Counted from the stretch's first letter, positions 1 to 9,047 are shown. The stretch is DNA of 64,000 nt from a bacterium (GCA_016124235.1 WGOC01000025.1:1-64000); one strand, 5' to 3'. Notes: generated by a model not told the origin, from the letters alone. A program made the numbers and translations.

Positions 1-80
1 CAAGGGACGAAGTCGGCAACAATGTAACGATCGTTCACGCGGGCAAGAGGGGCCACGCAGCTTCCGGTTCCCAAATGAAT

Positions 81-2225
81 TTATTCCGTCCGCTTGAGCC
101 GGAAGAATCTGGCGGGCACGTTGGGGTCGATCGTGATCTCAGTCTGGCCGGATTGATTGGTTGTGGTGGATTGCCAACCCGCGGGTGCGACGTTGGAGCT
201 TTCCTCGAGGGAGTAGGTTGCGTTGGGTTCGGTATCATCCCACTTCAAAGTCAATTTACCGTCGTTGCTCGTGTCGCCACGGAGCGAGATCAAGTTGCCG
301 AGATCGTATTGGCGGACTTCGCCAGAGAGTGTGACCATTTGCAGCGCGCGATTATCTGGAGTGAAGCGAAGCATCGATGGGGCCGCCGTGAAGTCGCTGA
401 TTTGCGCCAAAGTGGTGCCGGTGCGCGGATCCACGATCACAGTCAGCGGCTGGTTGAAACTGATGTTTCTGCTGAATGCGAGAAATCGATTATCGGAAGA
501 CCAGGCGCTTGTGAGTGGACGAGACATTCTTCCGGTATAGGTGCGAATCGTCCGGCTTGAGTCGACGTCAATCTGCTGACCGTACATTCCGAAAACAGTG
601 GATTCCAAAATGAACACTTCTGATTCGTCGGGAGAGAATACCGGAAGACCGTAGACACCTCCAGTCTCGATGGGAATCGAACTGACGAGACTTCCATCGC
701 CCGCATTGTAAATATCGAGCTGGTGAGGGTAACAAAGTGCCATGCGATCTCCCGATGGACCCGTGCCCGCAAACTGTACCACGATTCCATGACCGGTCGC
801 CCCTCCAAACAGGGGACCCTCGTTGCCGGTGGCTAGGTCGACGATCCCCGCGAACGAGCCGTCGAGCGTACGCACATATATATTGGTTCCGTGATCAGTG
901 AAGGTGAAAAAGGCATTGTGGTAGGGATAGGTACCTAACAAGGAGCCGGTAACGAGGCTGTAACGCCGTATTTCGGTGGACTCACTCAAAACCGGGTCGA
1001 AAACAAAGTCCGAGACAAGGAACTCGTTCGCTGTTGGATGTGGTAGCACAATGCTTTGGAACACGCGGCCCGACAAGGGGCTGGCAAAATAGTAATCCTG
1101 AGTTTCACTGGCGACGTTCCAGGTGCGGATGCTGCCATCTTGGTACGCGCAAATGAGTTTGGAAGAATCGCTGGAAAGTATGCCGTAAGTGCTCGCGGTA
1201 AGTTCACGGGAGGCCACCATCCCCGTCGCTGCGTCGAGCACGATGAGTTGTTGATAATCTCCCGTGAGCAGGCTCTTCCCGTCGGATGAAAACTTGACGA
1301 GGCCCCGGCCGATATCCAGATAAGGAATATACCCCAGCTCAATTTCAGAATCCCAAAGCAGATCGCCTGAATCCAGATTCACGTCGCTGATCGACGCAGG
1401 CGCATTGGTTGTCTGGGGCAGCAGCAGGCTGGCGATATGGCCGTCGCGGCTGAGACCGGCGATCTGTCCACCCGTTCCGTGTGGAATGGTTGATCTTGTG
1501 CCGGTAGGCAGGTCAATTTTTTGGTCACCCAAGAACAAGGCGCTTCCGTCTGGCGCGAGAAACCCCGCTTGACGGTTGGAGCTCCAAACGTTGCCCTGCC
1601 AAAGGATTGAACCGGTGCTGACTTCGTAAACGGCAACGCTCTGCAGGCCAAGGATCGCCGCCAACGTGGAACCGTCCGCAGACAGCTCTACGGCCCCTGC
1701 GTCTCCGTGGCCGGTGGCGAGCGTTCGAATCAATGTGAGATCAGATTTTTTGCGAAGATCAATCTGGCCCGAAGTAATGGAAGGCACGGCGAGAAGATCA
1801 GAATCCCTGGCCACGGCGATTCGTGATTCGTATCCTGGCTGAACGTCCACTTCGTGGGTCACGGTCGCGGTGGCGACGTCCCATTGGCGGAGATCACCGG
1901 CGGTGGTCAGAGTGAACAGTATTTTCCCATCGTCGGTGATCGCGGCGTCATTGACCCAGGCGTCGCCCAGAGGAAACGTTTTGGTGATCTGCTTGGTGGC
2001 CAGATTTCGGAAGTGAACCCCGTGAGCCGAAATAACGATGATTCCGTCGCCAGTCGGCAACCAGTCGACGGCACGCAACGAGCCCGGCCAAAAATGCGTG
2101 CTGGTCGGTGGGCCCAATTCCACCTGCGCAAATGCGTTGGTGAAGGTTTCGGTTAGTACAATCCCCGCGATTGCGGCTGTTTTGACAAGCAAACTGCTCC
2201 ATTCTCTCCGATTCATGTAATCCAT
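81..2225 (-). CDS. Exported WD40-like beta-propeller protein, copy A, with possible Tat signal
   Basis: 714 residues. The N-terminus has a twin Arg (NRREWSS, residues 5-11) followed by a hydrophobic stretch and a likely AFA-Q cleavage site near residue 34, so Tat export is plausible. The body is a chain of propeller-blade repeats with recurring 'DG..L.....G..R.WDVATAT' type strands, as in WD40/YVTN or quinoprotein-like propellers. No catalytic motif is visible; such folds usually act as interaction scaffolds. The last ~60 residues form a separate beta-rich module ending ARFFRLKR, shared with six other exported proteins here. Upstream it shares a ~27-nt block with its paralogue. The exact function is unknown. 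Confidence 0.8.
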   Translation of the reverse strand: MDYMNRREWSSLLVKTAAIAGIVLTETFTNAFAQVELGPPTSTHFWPGSLRAVDWLPTGDGIIVISAHGVHFRNLATKQITKTFPLGDAWVNDAAITDDGKILFTLTTAGDLRQWDVATATVTHEVDVQPGYESRIAVARDSDLLAVPSITSGQIDLRKKSDLTLIRTLATGHGDAGAVELSADGSTLAAILGLQSVAVYEVSTGSILWQGNVWSSNRQAGFLAPDGSALFLGDQKIDLPTGTRSTIPHGTGGQIAGLSRDGHIASLLLPQTTNAPASISDVNLDSGDLLWDSEIELGYIPYLDIGRGLVKFSSDGKSLLTGDYQQLIVLDAATGMVASRELTASTYGILSSDSSKLICAYQDGSIRTWNVASETQDYYFASPLSGRVFQSIVLPHPTANEFLVSDFVFDPVLSESTEIRRYSLVTGSLLGTYPYHNAFFTFTDHGTNIYVRTLDGSFAGIVDLATGNEGPLFGGATGHGIVVQFAGTGPSGDRMALCYPHQLDIYNAGDGSLVSSIPIETGGVYGLPVFSPDESEVFILESTVFGMYGQQIDVDSSRTIRTYTGRMSRPLTSAWSSDNRFLAFSRNISFNQPLTVIVDPRTGTTLAQISDFTAAPSMLRFTPDNRALQMVTLSGEVRQYDLGNLISLRGDTSNDGKLTLKWDDTEPNATYSLEESSNVAPAGWQSTTTNQSGQTEITIDPNVPARFFRLKRTE

Positions 2226-2367
2226 TGTCGGGAAGTTCGGAAATCTTACACCTTAGTTTTGATTTTGAATCCTGAACAATCACCTGAGATGGGACAAAGG
2301 CGACAGCAATGTAACGATCGCTCAGGCGGGCAAGAAGTGCGATACAGCTTCAGGTTTCCAGGCAAAT

Positions 2368-4488
2368 CTATTCCGTCCGTTTGAGCCGGAAGAATTTGGC
2401 GGGCACGTTGGGGTCGATCGTGATCTCAGTCTGGCCGGATTGATTAGTTGTGGTTGATTGCCAACCCGCGGGTGCGACGTCGGAGCTTTCCTGGATTGAG
2501 TAGGTCGCGTTGGGCTCGGTTTCATCCCACTTCAAAGTCAATTTGCCCGTGTTGCTTTCGTCGCCACGGAGCGAGATCAAGTCGCTGAGATCGTATTGGC
2601 GGACTTCGCCAGCCTGCGTGACCATCACCAAAGTGCGGTTGTCAGAAGAAAAGCGTAGTGTGGACACGAACGATGCGACGTCGCTGATCTGCGCGAGAGT
2701 GGTGCCCGTGCGTGGATCGACAATCGTTGTCAGCGGTAAATCGGTAACCGGTCCAGGAACGAGCCGCGAGAACGCGAGAAGCCGGTTGTCGGACGACCAG
2801 GCGCTTGTGTACGGATGCGACATCAATCCGGAGTAGGTGCGTATCGTCCGGCCTGAGTCGACGTCAATCTGCTCGCCTATCACTCCGGAAAAAGTGGATT
2901 CCAAAATGAACATCTCTGATCCATCGGGAGAAAAGACCGGAATGCCGGAGGCGCCGCGGTTCTCGGTTGGCGTCGAACTGATGAGACTACCATCCGCCGC
3001 GTTGTAGACGTCCACGCGCAGGTGGTGGACAAGGGCAATTCTGTCTCCCGCTTGATCTGCGCCGAGCGACGTGATGGAACCGTCCGATCCGGACGGTCCA
3101 CCGAATTCAGGTCCCATTTCACCTGTGGTAAGGTCGATGGTGCTATTGATCGTGTTCACATGGATTTTAGTTCCGTGATCAATGAAGGCGAGCAGGCCTG
3201 CGTAGGGATAGGTCTGCAACAGTTCGCCCGTGGCAAAATCATAGCGGCGCGTTTCAGGCGATGAGTTCCCGGACAATTCCGAGATAAGGAACTCATTGCG
3301 GCTGGGATTTGCGTAAAGGAGATCAAGGTGCCCTACCAGCGGCGAGGTGCCGGTGATATCGAGGTCATCCTGTTCGGTGGCAACATCCCAGGTGCGAATA
3401 AAGCCGTCTCCGTATGCTTGTGCGAGCTTTGAGCCGTCACTGGAAAGGGCACAGGATGGTCCGGGGGCGAATTCGCGTGATCTCACTTCTCCGGTTAAGG
3501 CATTCAGCGTCAGGATTTGATTCCAGTCACTCGTGAGTAGCGATTGGTCGTCCGGCGAGAATTTCATCAGGCCAGTTCCGAAAGCATTTACAAATGTAAA
3601 GTGTTGCCCAATTTCATTCGTCCAAAGTGAGTTGCCAGATGGTAAACGAACGGTGTGAATTGCGGCCGGTGCGTTCGTTGTTTGCGGTCGCAAAAGGCAG
3701 GTGATCAAACCATCGACATTTAGGCCAACGATTTGTTGCCCGTTGGCGTTTGGGATTGTTGAACGCGTCCCGCTTGGCAGCCCGATCTGTGTTTCGCCCA
3801 TGTACAGTTTGCTTCCGTTTGGGGAGAGAAAGTACGGTTCATAATGTTGTTTTGCGCCTTCCCAGAGAGTCTCACCGGTGCCGACATTGTAAGCGACGAC
3901 GCTGCTTGTGCCGAAAGTCGCTGCGAGAGTGGAACCGTCGGCAGACAACGTCACTGCGCCCGCGTCGCCATGGCCCGTGGGCAAGGTGCGAATCAATGTG
4001 AGATCGGATTTTTTGCGAAGATCAATTTGGCCCGTGATAGTAGATGGCACGGCGACGAGATCCACATCGCGAGCCAGGGCAATGCGGGATTCGTAGCCCG
4101 GTTGTACTTCCACTTCGTGGGTCACGGTCGCGGTGGCGACGTCCCACTGACGCAGATCACCGTCAGCGGTCAAAGTGAAGAGCGTGCTTCCGTCACTGCT
4201 GATCGCGGTATCGACAATCCCGATATTTCCCAACGAAAATGTTTTTGTGATCTTTTTCGCTGTCGGGTCCCACAGGTGGACGCCGTGAATTGAAACGACA
4301 ATGGCTGTTTCTGTTCCGGGGAGCCAATCAGCGGCGCGGATGGTACCTGGCCAGAATTTGGTGCTGGTTGGCGGGCCTAGTTCCACCTGAGCCAATGCGT
4401 TGGTGAAGGATTCGGTTAACACAATCCCGGCGATTGCGGCTGTCTTGACAAGAAAACTGCTCCATTCTCTCCACTTCATGTAAACCAT
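2368..4488 (-). CDS. Exported WD40-like beta-propeller protein, copy B
   Basis: 706 residues from the ATG at 4488. The frame is open further upstream (to 4593), but this start matches copy A and gives a sensible signal peptide. It is the paralogue of 81-2225, with the same repeat layout and nearly the same C-terminal ~60-residue module ending KFFRLKR. The signal region reads MKWREWSS where copy A has MNRREWSS. The first Arg of the twin-arginine pair is Trp here (TGG against CGG), so Tat targeting may be lost while the hydrophobic core and A-x-A site remain for Sec export. Function unknown; probably an extracytoplasmic propeller scaffold. Confidence 0.8.
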   Translation of the reverse strand: MVYMKWREWSSFLVKTAAIAGIVLTESFTNALAQVELGPPTSTKFWPGTIRAADWLPGTETAIVVSIHGVHLWDPTAKKITKTFSLGNIGIVDTAISSDGSTLFTLTADGDLRQWDVATATVTHEVEVQPGYESRIALARDVDLVAVPSTITGQIDLRKKSDLTLIRTLPTGHGDAGAVTLSADGSTLAATFGTSSVVAYNVGTGETLWEGAKQHYEPYFLSPNGSKLYMGETQIGLPSGTRSTIPNANGQQIVGLNVDGLITCLLRPQTTNAPAAIHTVRLPSGNSLWTNEIGQHFTFVNAFGTGLMKFSPDDQSLLTSDWNQILTLNALTGEVRSREFAPGPSCALSSDGSKLAQAYGDGFIRTWDVATEQDDLDITGTSPLVGHLDLLYANPSRNEFLISELSGNSSPETRRYDFATGELLQTYPYAGLLAFIDHGTKIHVNTINSTIDLTTGEMGPEFGGPSGSDGSITSLGADQAGDRIALVHHLRVDVYNAADGSLISSTPTENRGASGIPVFSPDGSEMFILESTFSGVIGEQIDVDSGRTIRTYSGLMSHPYTSAWSSDNRLLAFSRLVPGPVTDLPLTTIVDPRTGTTLAQISDVASFVSTLRFSSDNRTLVMVTQAGEVRQYDLSDLISLRGDESNTGKLTLKWDETEPNATYSIQESSDVAPAGWQSTTTNQSGQTEITIDPNVPAKFFRLKRTE

Positions 4489-4727
4489 TGTCGCGAAGTG
4501 CGGAAATCTTACACAGAAATGGCAACTATCGTTCCGGAACAGCAATTCCGGTCCAAACAAGTCTCGCGGGAGTCGGATGGCAACCGCTCGCACGCTTCAA
4601 CTTGCGTGCGGTGTTGCTCTGGAGAATTACTCCAGGCGGGCATCTTAAAGGCGGGTGTGCCAAATCTGTTCTGACCTCTATTTGCTTGCGCAGTCAGGTG
4701 GGAGCTTTCATTTTCCGCAGGTCTGCC

Positions 4728-5855
4728 ATGGCTGCCAGGAAAAAAAAATCTCCGCCCAAGAAAACGAACCAAGCGGTTCGCAGCAGTACGGCAGCTACCG
4801 CCAAAGTGACCGATACTGCGCGCCGGGAGGCGGCCGAGGAAAGCGCACCACCGCGGCGCAGGTTTAATCAATTCATGCGTGGCCCCAAGCCGCCGGCGGC
4901 AGATCGAGGCGACGATTCGGCGTTGCCGTTTCCACTTCCCGAGCCAGATCCAAACGCGACGGCTGCCAGCATCGCGAAAACGATCGAGGCGAAAGGAAAC
5001 AGCCCGGAAGCGCCTTTGGAGCGCATGGGCTACGACGGCGACACGGCTTACAAGTTGTATTTGCGCGAGATTGGACAGGTCGGGTTGTTGACGGTGCAGC
5101 AGGAAATCGATCTGGCGTCGCTGATCAAGAAGGGCGACAAGGAAGCTCGTGAATTGATGATCAAGGCCAACCTGCGCTTGGTCGTGAAAATCGCGCGCGA
5201 CTACGAAGGATTTGGTCTGCCGCTGCTCGACTTGGTCAGTGAAGGCAACATCGGTTTGATGAAAGCCGTCGAGCGATTTGATCCGGCAAAGGGCGGAAAG
5301 CTTTCGACCTATGCGGCTTGGTGGATCAAGCAGTCGATCAAACGCGCGCTCGCCAACCAGTCCAAAACCATTCGGTTGCCGGTTCATTTGGTGGACAAGA
5401 TCGCCAAAATGCGCCGCGCCGAAATGAAATTGCACGAGGAATTCGGTCGTGAACCGACGGTCGAGGAAATCGCGATCGAACTGGATACGACACCACACCG
5501 TGTCGCCCAGATGCAGTCGGCATCCATCCGGCCGACCTCGTTGGATGCGCCGATTGGGGACGAGGATTCCAACACGTACGGTGAAGTGGTGCAGGACGAG
5601 GCGGCGGACACTCCCTATGAGCAGCTCGAGGAAAAGACCGTCACCGACATGTTGCATGATCTGGTTGAAACGTTGGACGAGCGCGAGATTACGATTCTGC
5701 GTTATCGCTTTGGTCTCGATGGAGGTCAGGAAAGAACATTGGAAGAGGTTGGCGAGAAATTTGGCGTGACCCGCGAGCGCATCCGGCAGATTCAAAACAT
5801 CGCGTTGCGTAAGCTCCGTAAGCGCATCGAAAAGATTGAGGCGAAGAAGATTTAG
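4728..5855 (+). CDS. RNA polymerase sigma factor, sigma-70 RpoD/SigA family
   Basis: 375 residues from the ATG at 4728. The frame is open upstream to 4488, but that part looks non-coding. A basic, low-complexity N-terminus (1-100) is followed by region 1.2 (about 105-138), region 2 (140-212, with DLVSEGNIGLMKAVERF and STYAAWWIKQSIKRA for core binding, -10 recognition and melting), region 3 (220-295) and region 4 (310-370, with EEVGEKFGVTRERIRQI for the -35 element). Region 1.1 of classical RpoD is absent, so it may be a primary-like or group 2 factor; the sequence alone does not decide. A run of nine A at 4740-4748 lies in codons 5-7. It is 14 nt before apt, probably co-transcribed. Confidence 0.93.
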   Translation: MAARKKKSPPKKTNQAVRSSTAATAKVTDTARREAAEESAPPRRRFNQFMRGPKPPAADRGDDSALPFPLPEPDPNATAASIAKTIEAKGNSPEAPLERMGYDGDTAYKLYLREIGQVGLLTVQQEIDLASLIKKGDKEARELMIKANLRLVVKIARDYEGFGLPLLDLVSEGNIGLMKAVERFDPAKGGKLSTYAAWWIKQSIKRALANQSKTIRLPVHLVDKIAKMRRAEMKLHEEFGREPTVEEIAIELDTTPHRVAQMQSASIRPTSLDAPIGDEDSNTYGEVVQDEAADTPYEQLEEKTVTDMLHDLVETLDEREITILRYRFGLDGGQERTLEEVGEKFGVTRERIRQIQNIALRKLRKRIEKIEAKKI

Positions 5856-5869
5856 TTCAGCATTAAACC

Positions 5870-6406
5870 ATGAGTTCCCACGACGCCCTCCGCAACGATA
5901 TCAAGAATGCCATTCGCAACGTGCCCGACTTTCCGAAGCCGGGCATTCAATTCAAGGACATCACGCCCGTACTCGCCGACCCGCGTTTGTTCGCCGGTTG
6001 TATTGATCTGTTGATCGATGGGCTCAAGCCGGGTGACGTGGATTTCGTCGTGGGCATCGATGCGCGGGGGTTCATTTTTGCGGCGGCGGCGGCGCTGAAG
6101 TTGAAGGCCGGCTTTGTGCCGGTGCGTAAGAAGGGCAAGCTGCCGTACCAAACGCACGAGGAGAGTTATGATCTCGAATACGGCTCGAACACGGTAGCGA
6201 TCCACGTGGACGCTGTGCACCAGGATTCAAAAGTGTTGCTCGTCGATGATTTGCTTGCAACGGGAGGCACGGCGGCGGCGGCGGTTCAGTTGCTGCGTCG
6301 GTTGGGGGCTAAAATTGTCGGCGTATCATTCGTGATCGAATTGGCGTTTTTGAATGGTCGCGCCAAACTGCCCGATGCGCCGGTGCACGCGCTGATTGAT
6401 TATTGA
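5870..6406 (+). CDS. apt: Adenine phosphoribosyltransferase
   Basis: 178 residues, normal length for bacterial APRT. It converts adenine plus PRPP to AMP and pyrophosphate, in cytoplasmic purine salvage. The N-terminal FPKPGIQFKDITP block (21-33) is the family signature. The PRPP-binding motif VLLVDDLLATGGTA lies at 122-135, and the flexible-loop region RKKGKLPYQTHEESY at 86-100. The ATG at 5870 has no clear Shine-Dalgarno sequence, but alignment with the family start is good. It lies 14 nt downstream of the sigma-factor gene on the same strand and 33 nt before the glycosylase gene, so the three may form a short operon without obvious functional linkage. Confidence 0.96.
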   Translation: MSSHDALRNDIKNAIRNVPDFPKPGIQFKDITPVLADPRLFAGCIDLLIDGLKPGDVDFVVGIDARGFIFAAAAALKLKAGFVPVRKKGKLPYQTHEESYDLEYGSNTVAIHVDAVHQDSKVLLVDDLLATGGTAAAAVQLLRRLGAKIVGVSFVIELAFLNGRAKLPDAPVHALIDY

Positions 6407-6439
6407 TCGAGGCCGCCGAGACGGGGCCTCCTGCGTGCG

Positions 6440-7306
6440 ATGGCAAATTACGAGCGAGTCTTCCCGGTGGCGGAATATGATCTCGCCGCCACGCTGACTT
6501 CCGGGCAGGCATTTCGGTGGAACCGATCGGGCGACGGTTGGGAAGGGGTGATTGGCTGCCGATGGGTGAGGTTGGTGGCTCGACCGGACAACATTCGCGC
6601 AATCGTCGCCGAGCCGACCAAGGACTGGTCCTGGCTCACAAGTTATCTGCAACTTGATTTGGTTTTGTCCGACGTTCTGGCGACGTTCCCGAGTGAACCG
6701 CAGATGCTTCGCGCCATCGCAGCTTGTCGGGGATTGCGACTGCTTCGTCAAGATATGTGGGAATGCCTGGCCAGCTTTATTCTTTCGTCGACCAAACAAA
6801 TCGTCCAAATCAGGCAGGTGGTCGATCGACTGTGCGGGCGTTTTGGGGAGCCGATCATCGTTCCGCCGGGCGTAAGTTTGCACTGGTCGTTCCCGGATGT
6901 GTTGCAAGTCGCACGTCTTTCCGAGCGGGAACTACGGGCCTGTGGCATGGGATTCCGCGCGCCGTATTTGCGCGAGTCAGCCAAATTGATTGCCGCGGGC
7001 GAATTGAGTTTCACCGAGTTGGTAAAAATGTCCCTCCCACAAGCGCGTGTGGAATTGATGAAGTTGCCGGGTGTCGGGCGTAAAATCGCCGACTGCGTTC
7101 TGCTTTTTGCTGGAGGACACGCAACGGCTTTTCCCGTGGACGTGTGGATTCTGAAGACTTTGCGCGAACTTTATTTTGGCGGGGCGGAAGTTCCGATGCG
7201 GCAAGCGCTGGCTTTCGTCGAAAGTCACTTTGGGCCGCATGCAGGCTATGCCCAACAGTATCTCTTTCATGCCGCGCGTATGGAATCTGGGAGACTGCTG
7301 TGCTGA
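6440..7306 (+). CDS. 8-oxoguanine DNA glycosylase/AP lyase, OGG1-like
   Basis: 288 residues. An N-terminal OGG domain (about 1-105, with LTSGQAFRW at 19-27) precedes a HhH-GPD domain. The hairpin LPGVGRKIADC (209-219) supplies the catalytic Lys215, and Asp234 in FPVDVW is the conserved aspartate, giving a bifunctional base-excision enzyme that removes 8-oxoG opposite C. The usual OGG1 SSNNNI segment reads SSTKQI (116-121), so the Asn residues that contact the orphan cytosine in human OGG1 are replaced. Specificity may therefore differ, for example toward alkylated bases. It is 33 nt after apt. Confidence 0.88.
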   Translation: MANYERVFPVAEYDLAATLTSGQAFRWNRSGDGWEGVIGCRWVRLVARPDNIRAIVAEPTKDWSWLTSYLQLDLVLSDVLATFPSEPQMLRAIAACRGLRLLRQDMWECLASFILSSTKQIVQIRQVVDRLCGRFGEPIIVPPGVSLHWSFPDVLQVARLSERELRACGMGFRAPYLRESAKLIAAGELSFTELVKMSLPQARVELMKLPGVGRKIADCVLLFAGGHATAFPVDVWILKTLRELYFGGAEVPMRQALAFVESHFGPHAGYAQQYLFHAARMESGRLLC

Positions 7307-7457
7307 AACGGGGCCAGTCCAACGCTGCCCGCGCGGAAATTCTGCGCACATGCGTCTAGGGCGGCGGCCAAAATGTGCGATGGAACGAAAATGTCGTGTG
7401 GAATGGTCGGTTGTCCATTCTCAGGACATCGGTGGCAGTCAAGTTGCTCAGTAAAGA

Positions 7458-7820
7458 ATGAGAATGAGTTCCCCCGATAACAACCGCACGTCAAACAGCC
7501 AGAATCCCAATTGGCAATTTGAAGGTGAAGGGTCCGTGCTGCATGTCGCCGGTCTTCGCGAACTCTCAGCGGCGAATTCCGACGGCTTTCGCGAGCGCGT
7601 GCAGGCCGAACTTCGTTTACGGCATCAGACTGTGGAACTCGATTTTTCGGACATGCAGTTCATGGACAGCCAGGGACTGGGAGTCTTGATCGGTATTCAA
7701 AAGCGGTTGCTTCGTCGGCGAGGCGGTTTGAAGGTGCTCAATCCCGCGCCGCAAGCGCGCAAGATTTTTGAGATGACGCGCATGGGGCGGATCTTCGAAA
7801 TCGCCGCGCCAAACTCCTGA
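7458..7820 (+). CDS. STAS-domain anti-sigma-factor antagonist
   Basis: 120 residues from ATG 7458; ATG 7464, two codons in, is an alternative. It is a single STAS domain of the SpoIIAA/RsbV type. The motif LDFSDMQFMDSQGLGVL (61-77) contains the conserved Ser71, normally phosphorylated by a cognate anti-sigma kinase. Such proteins sequester an anti-sigma factor when unphosphorylated and so release a sigma factor or control a partner switch. No anti-sigma kinase gene is adjacent; the nearest sigma gene is at 4.7-5.9 kb. It is convergent with the HDOD gene at 7842. Confidence 0.88.
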   Translation: MRMSSPDNNRTSNSQNPNWQFEGEGSVLHVAGLRELSAANSDGFRERVQAELRLRHQTVELDFSDMQFMDSQGLGVLIGIQKRLLRRRGGLKVLNPAPQARKIFEMTRMGRIFEIAAPNS

Positions 7821-7841
7821 CAGACGTCGCGCCTCGGTACG

Positions 7842-8702
7842 CTATTTTTCCGTTGCCTTTGCTTCCAAGGCCCGAATGAAGCTGCGGTATTGCATCTCCA
7901 TTTCATTGATCACCTGCGGGAGGACACTGGCCGCCATTCCGTAGCGCGACCAGGCGTGCGGGAATAGTCGGGGAACCACCGGGGTTCCGCTGCGCCCCAT
8001 CTGGACGGCATTCACGATCACGTCGGCAATGTGAACGACCGAGGCGAGCATGGGGTTGCGCACGGCAAGCTGCGGCCGATGATGGGATGCGACGGCTTCT
8101 TCCAACTGAGGTGGCAATCCCCAATTGCTCAACAGGCAACCACCCACTTCGGCGTGATCAAAACCGAAAACTTCCCGCTCGACCTGATGCATCATCTCGT
8201 TCGATTGCTGGCAACGGACCACGATCGCACGGCTTTGTTCGGGCATTTTGGAAAACATCACTAGTCGTCCGACGTCGTGGAGCATTCCGCCGAGAAAGAA
8301 GGGTTCCAGATTCATCTCCTTCCGTACTCTAGCCAACGAGCGCGCGGCCACGCCACAAGCGAGGCTGTGTTGCCAGAATAATTCCATGTTGATCAGGTCT
8401 GGTGGCAAACCATCGAAACTATCGGCCACCGTCGTTGCCAGCACGAGGTCTCTCACTTGGCTCGTGCCGAGCGCCATGACTGCCTGATCGAGCGAATCGA
8501 CCTTTTGATTGTAGCCGAAGAACGCGCTGTTAACGACGCGGAGCAGGCGCAGAGTGATGCCCGCGTCTTCAGCGATCACACGCGCAATGTCCTCGGTGGT
8601 CGAATCCGGGTCGTTGACGATTTCGTTGACCTTGTTGAAGACTTTTGGCGGCGACGCGATTTTGTCCGCGCTGCGAACGAGGGATGCGGCACTCGTATAC
8701 AT
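7842..8702 (-). CDS. HDOD-domain signalling protein
   Basis: 286 residues with a single HDOD domain (about 15-215), recognisable from PKVFNKVNEIVNDPDSTTEDIA, LLRVVNSAFFGY, GLLHDVG-like GGMLHDVGRLVMF and HAEVGGCLLSNWGLP. HDOD proteins are HD-related but usually lack phosphodiesterase activity; here only the HDVG pair is kept and a full HD-GYP signature is absent. Roles in other bacteria include c-di-GMP-linked regulation, motility and stress signalling. It starts 3 nt after the stop of the small gene 8706-9047, so the two are surely co-transcribed. Confidence 0.88.
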   Translation of the reverse strand: MYTSAASLVRSADKIASPPKVFNKVNEIVNDPDSTTEDIARVIAEDAGITLRLLRVVNSAFFGYNQKVDSLDQAVMALGTSQVRDLVLATTVADSFDGLPPDLINMELFWQHSLACGVAARSLARVRKEMNLEPFFLGGMLHDVGRLVMFSKMPEQSRAIVVRCQQSNEMMHQVEREVFGFDHAEVGGCLLSNWGLPPQLEEAVASHHRPQLAVRNPMLASVVHIADVIVNAVQMGRSGTPVVPRLFPHAWSRYGMAASVLPQVINEMEMQYRSFIRALEAKATEK

Positions 8703-8705
8703 GAC

Positions 8706-9047
8706 TCAAGGTTGCCCGGCGGCGCGCAATGATTCCCGCGCGAGGCAGATGCGGCGCAATTCTTCAATCACCGGGTCAGTGGCGTCATTGTGTTGAAACA
8801 AGCGATCCATTTCTCGTTCGATGGCTTTGCGTTTTTCGCCGTCCAGTTTCAACAGGAACTGGGTGTTCACTGCATCCTGATCGGCGCCTTTGACGTCCAC
8901 TTCGGCGACGCCCCACGACTTAAAAATTTGAATGTGGCGTTCGGTGATTTCCGCACCGGCACCCAGGATCACCAAGCCGTTGTTGCCGCGAACATCACGC
9001 GACAACACCATGCCGGGCTCAACAAATTCTATGGCGAGACTTCCCAT
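8706..9047 (-). CDS. Small protein resembling the accessory domain of HDOD/HD-GYP proteins
   Basis: 113 residues from ATG 9047; a TTG at 9080 would add 11 residues. The N-terminal half (about 5-50) carries FVEPGMVLSRDV, a Gly-rich turn and ERHIQIFKSWGVAEVDV. This pattern is commonly fused to HD-GYP or HDOD modules. The C-terminal half is helical and charged (EKRKAIEREMDRLF). Here the domain is encoded separately, immediately upstream of the HDOD gene (3-nt gap), suggesting the two products interact. No enzymatic motif is seen. Confidence 0.7.
   Translation of the reverse strand: MGSLAIEFVEPGMVLSRDVRGNNGLVILGAGAEITERHIQIFKSWGVAEVDVKGADQDAVNTQFLLKLDGEKRKAIEREMDRLFQHNDATDPVIEELRRICLARESLRAAGQP

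Larger units (their letters stand above)
1..4515. repeat. Tandem duplication of a beta-propeller gene unit
   Basis: Two consecutive minus-strand genes (81-2225 and 2368-4488) are recognisable copies. Homology extends outside the coding regions. The roughly 85 nt downstream of each stop (1-80 and about 2290-2367) align almost base for base, including the shared string aatgtaacgatcg. The roughly 27 nt upstream of each start (2223-2255 and 4486-4515) also match with few differences. The repeating unit is therefore about 2.2-2.3 kb including flanks, consistent with a segmental tandem duplication. Further copies may lie to the left of the window. The coding parts have diverged in many places, so the duplication is not recent. 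Confidence 0.85.

Noticed and set aside
4509..5795. 428-codon open frame antisense to the sigma factor
   Set aside because: Shadow of a conserved GC-rich gene; no signal, domain or ribosome site.
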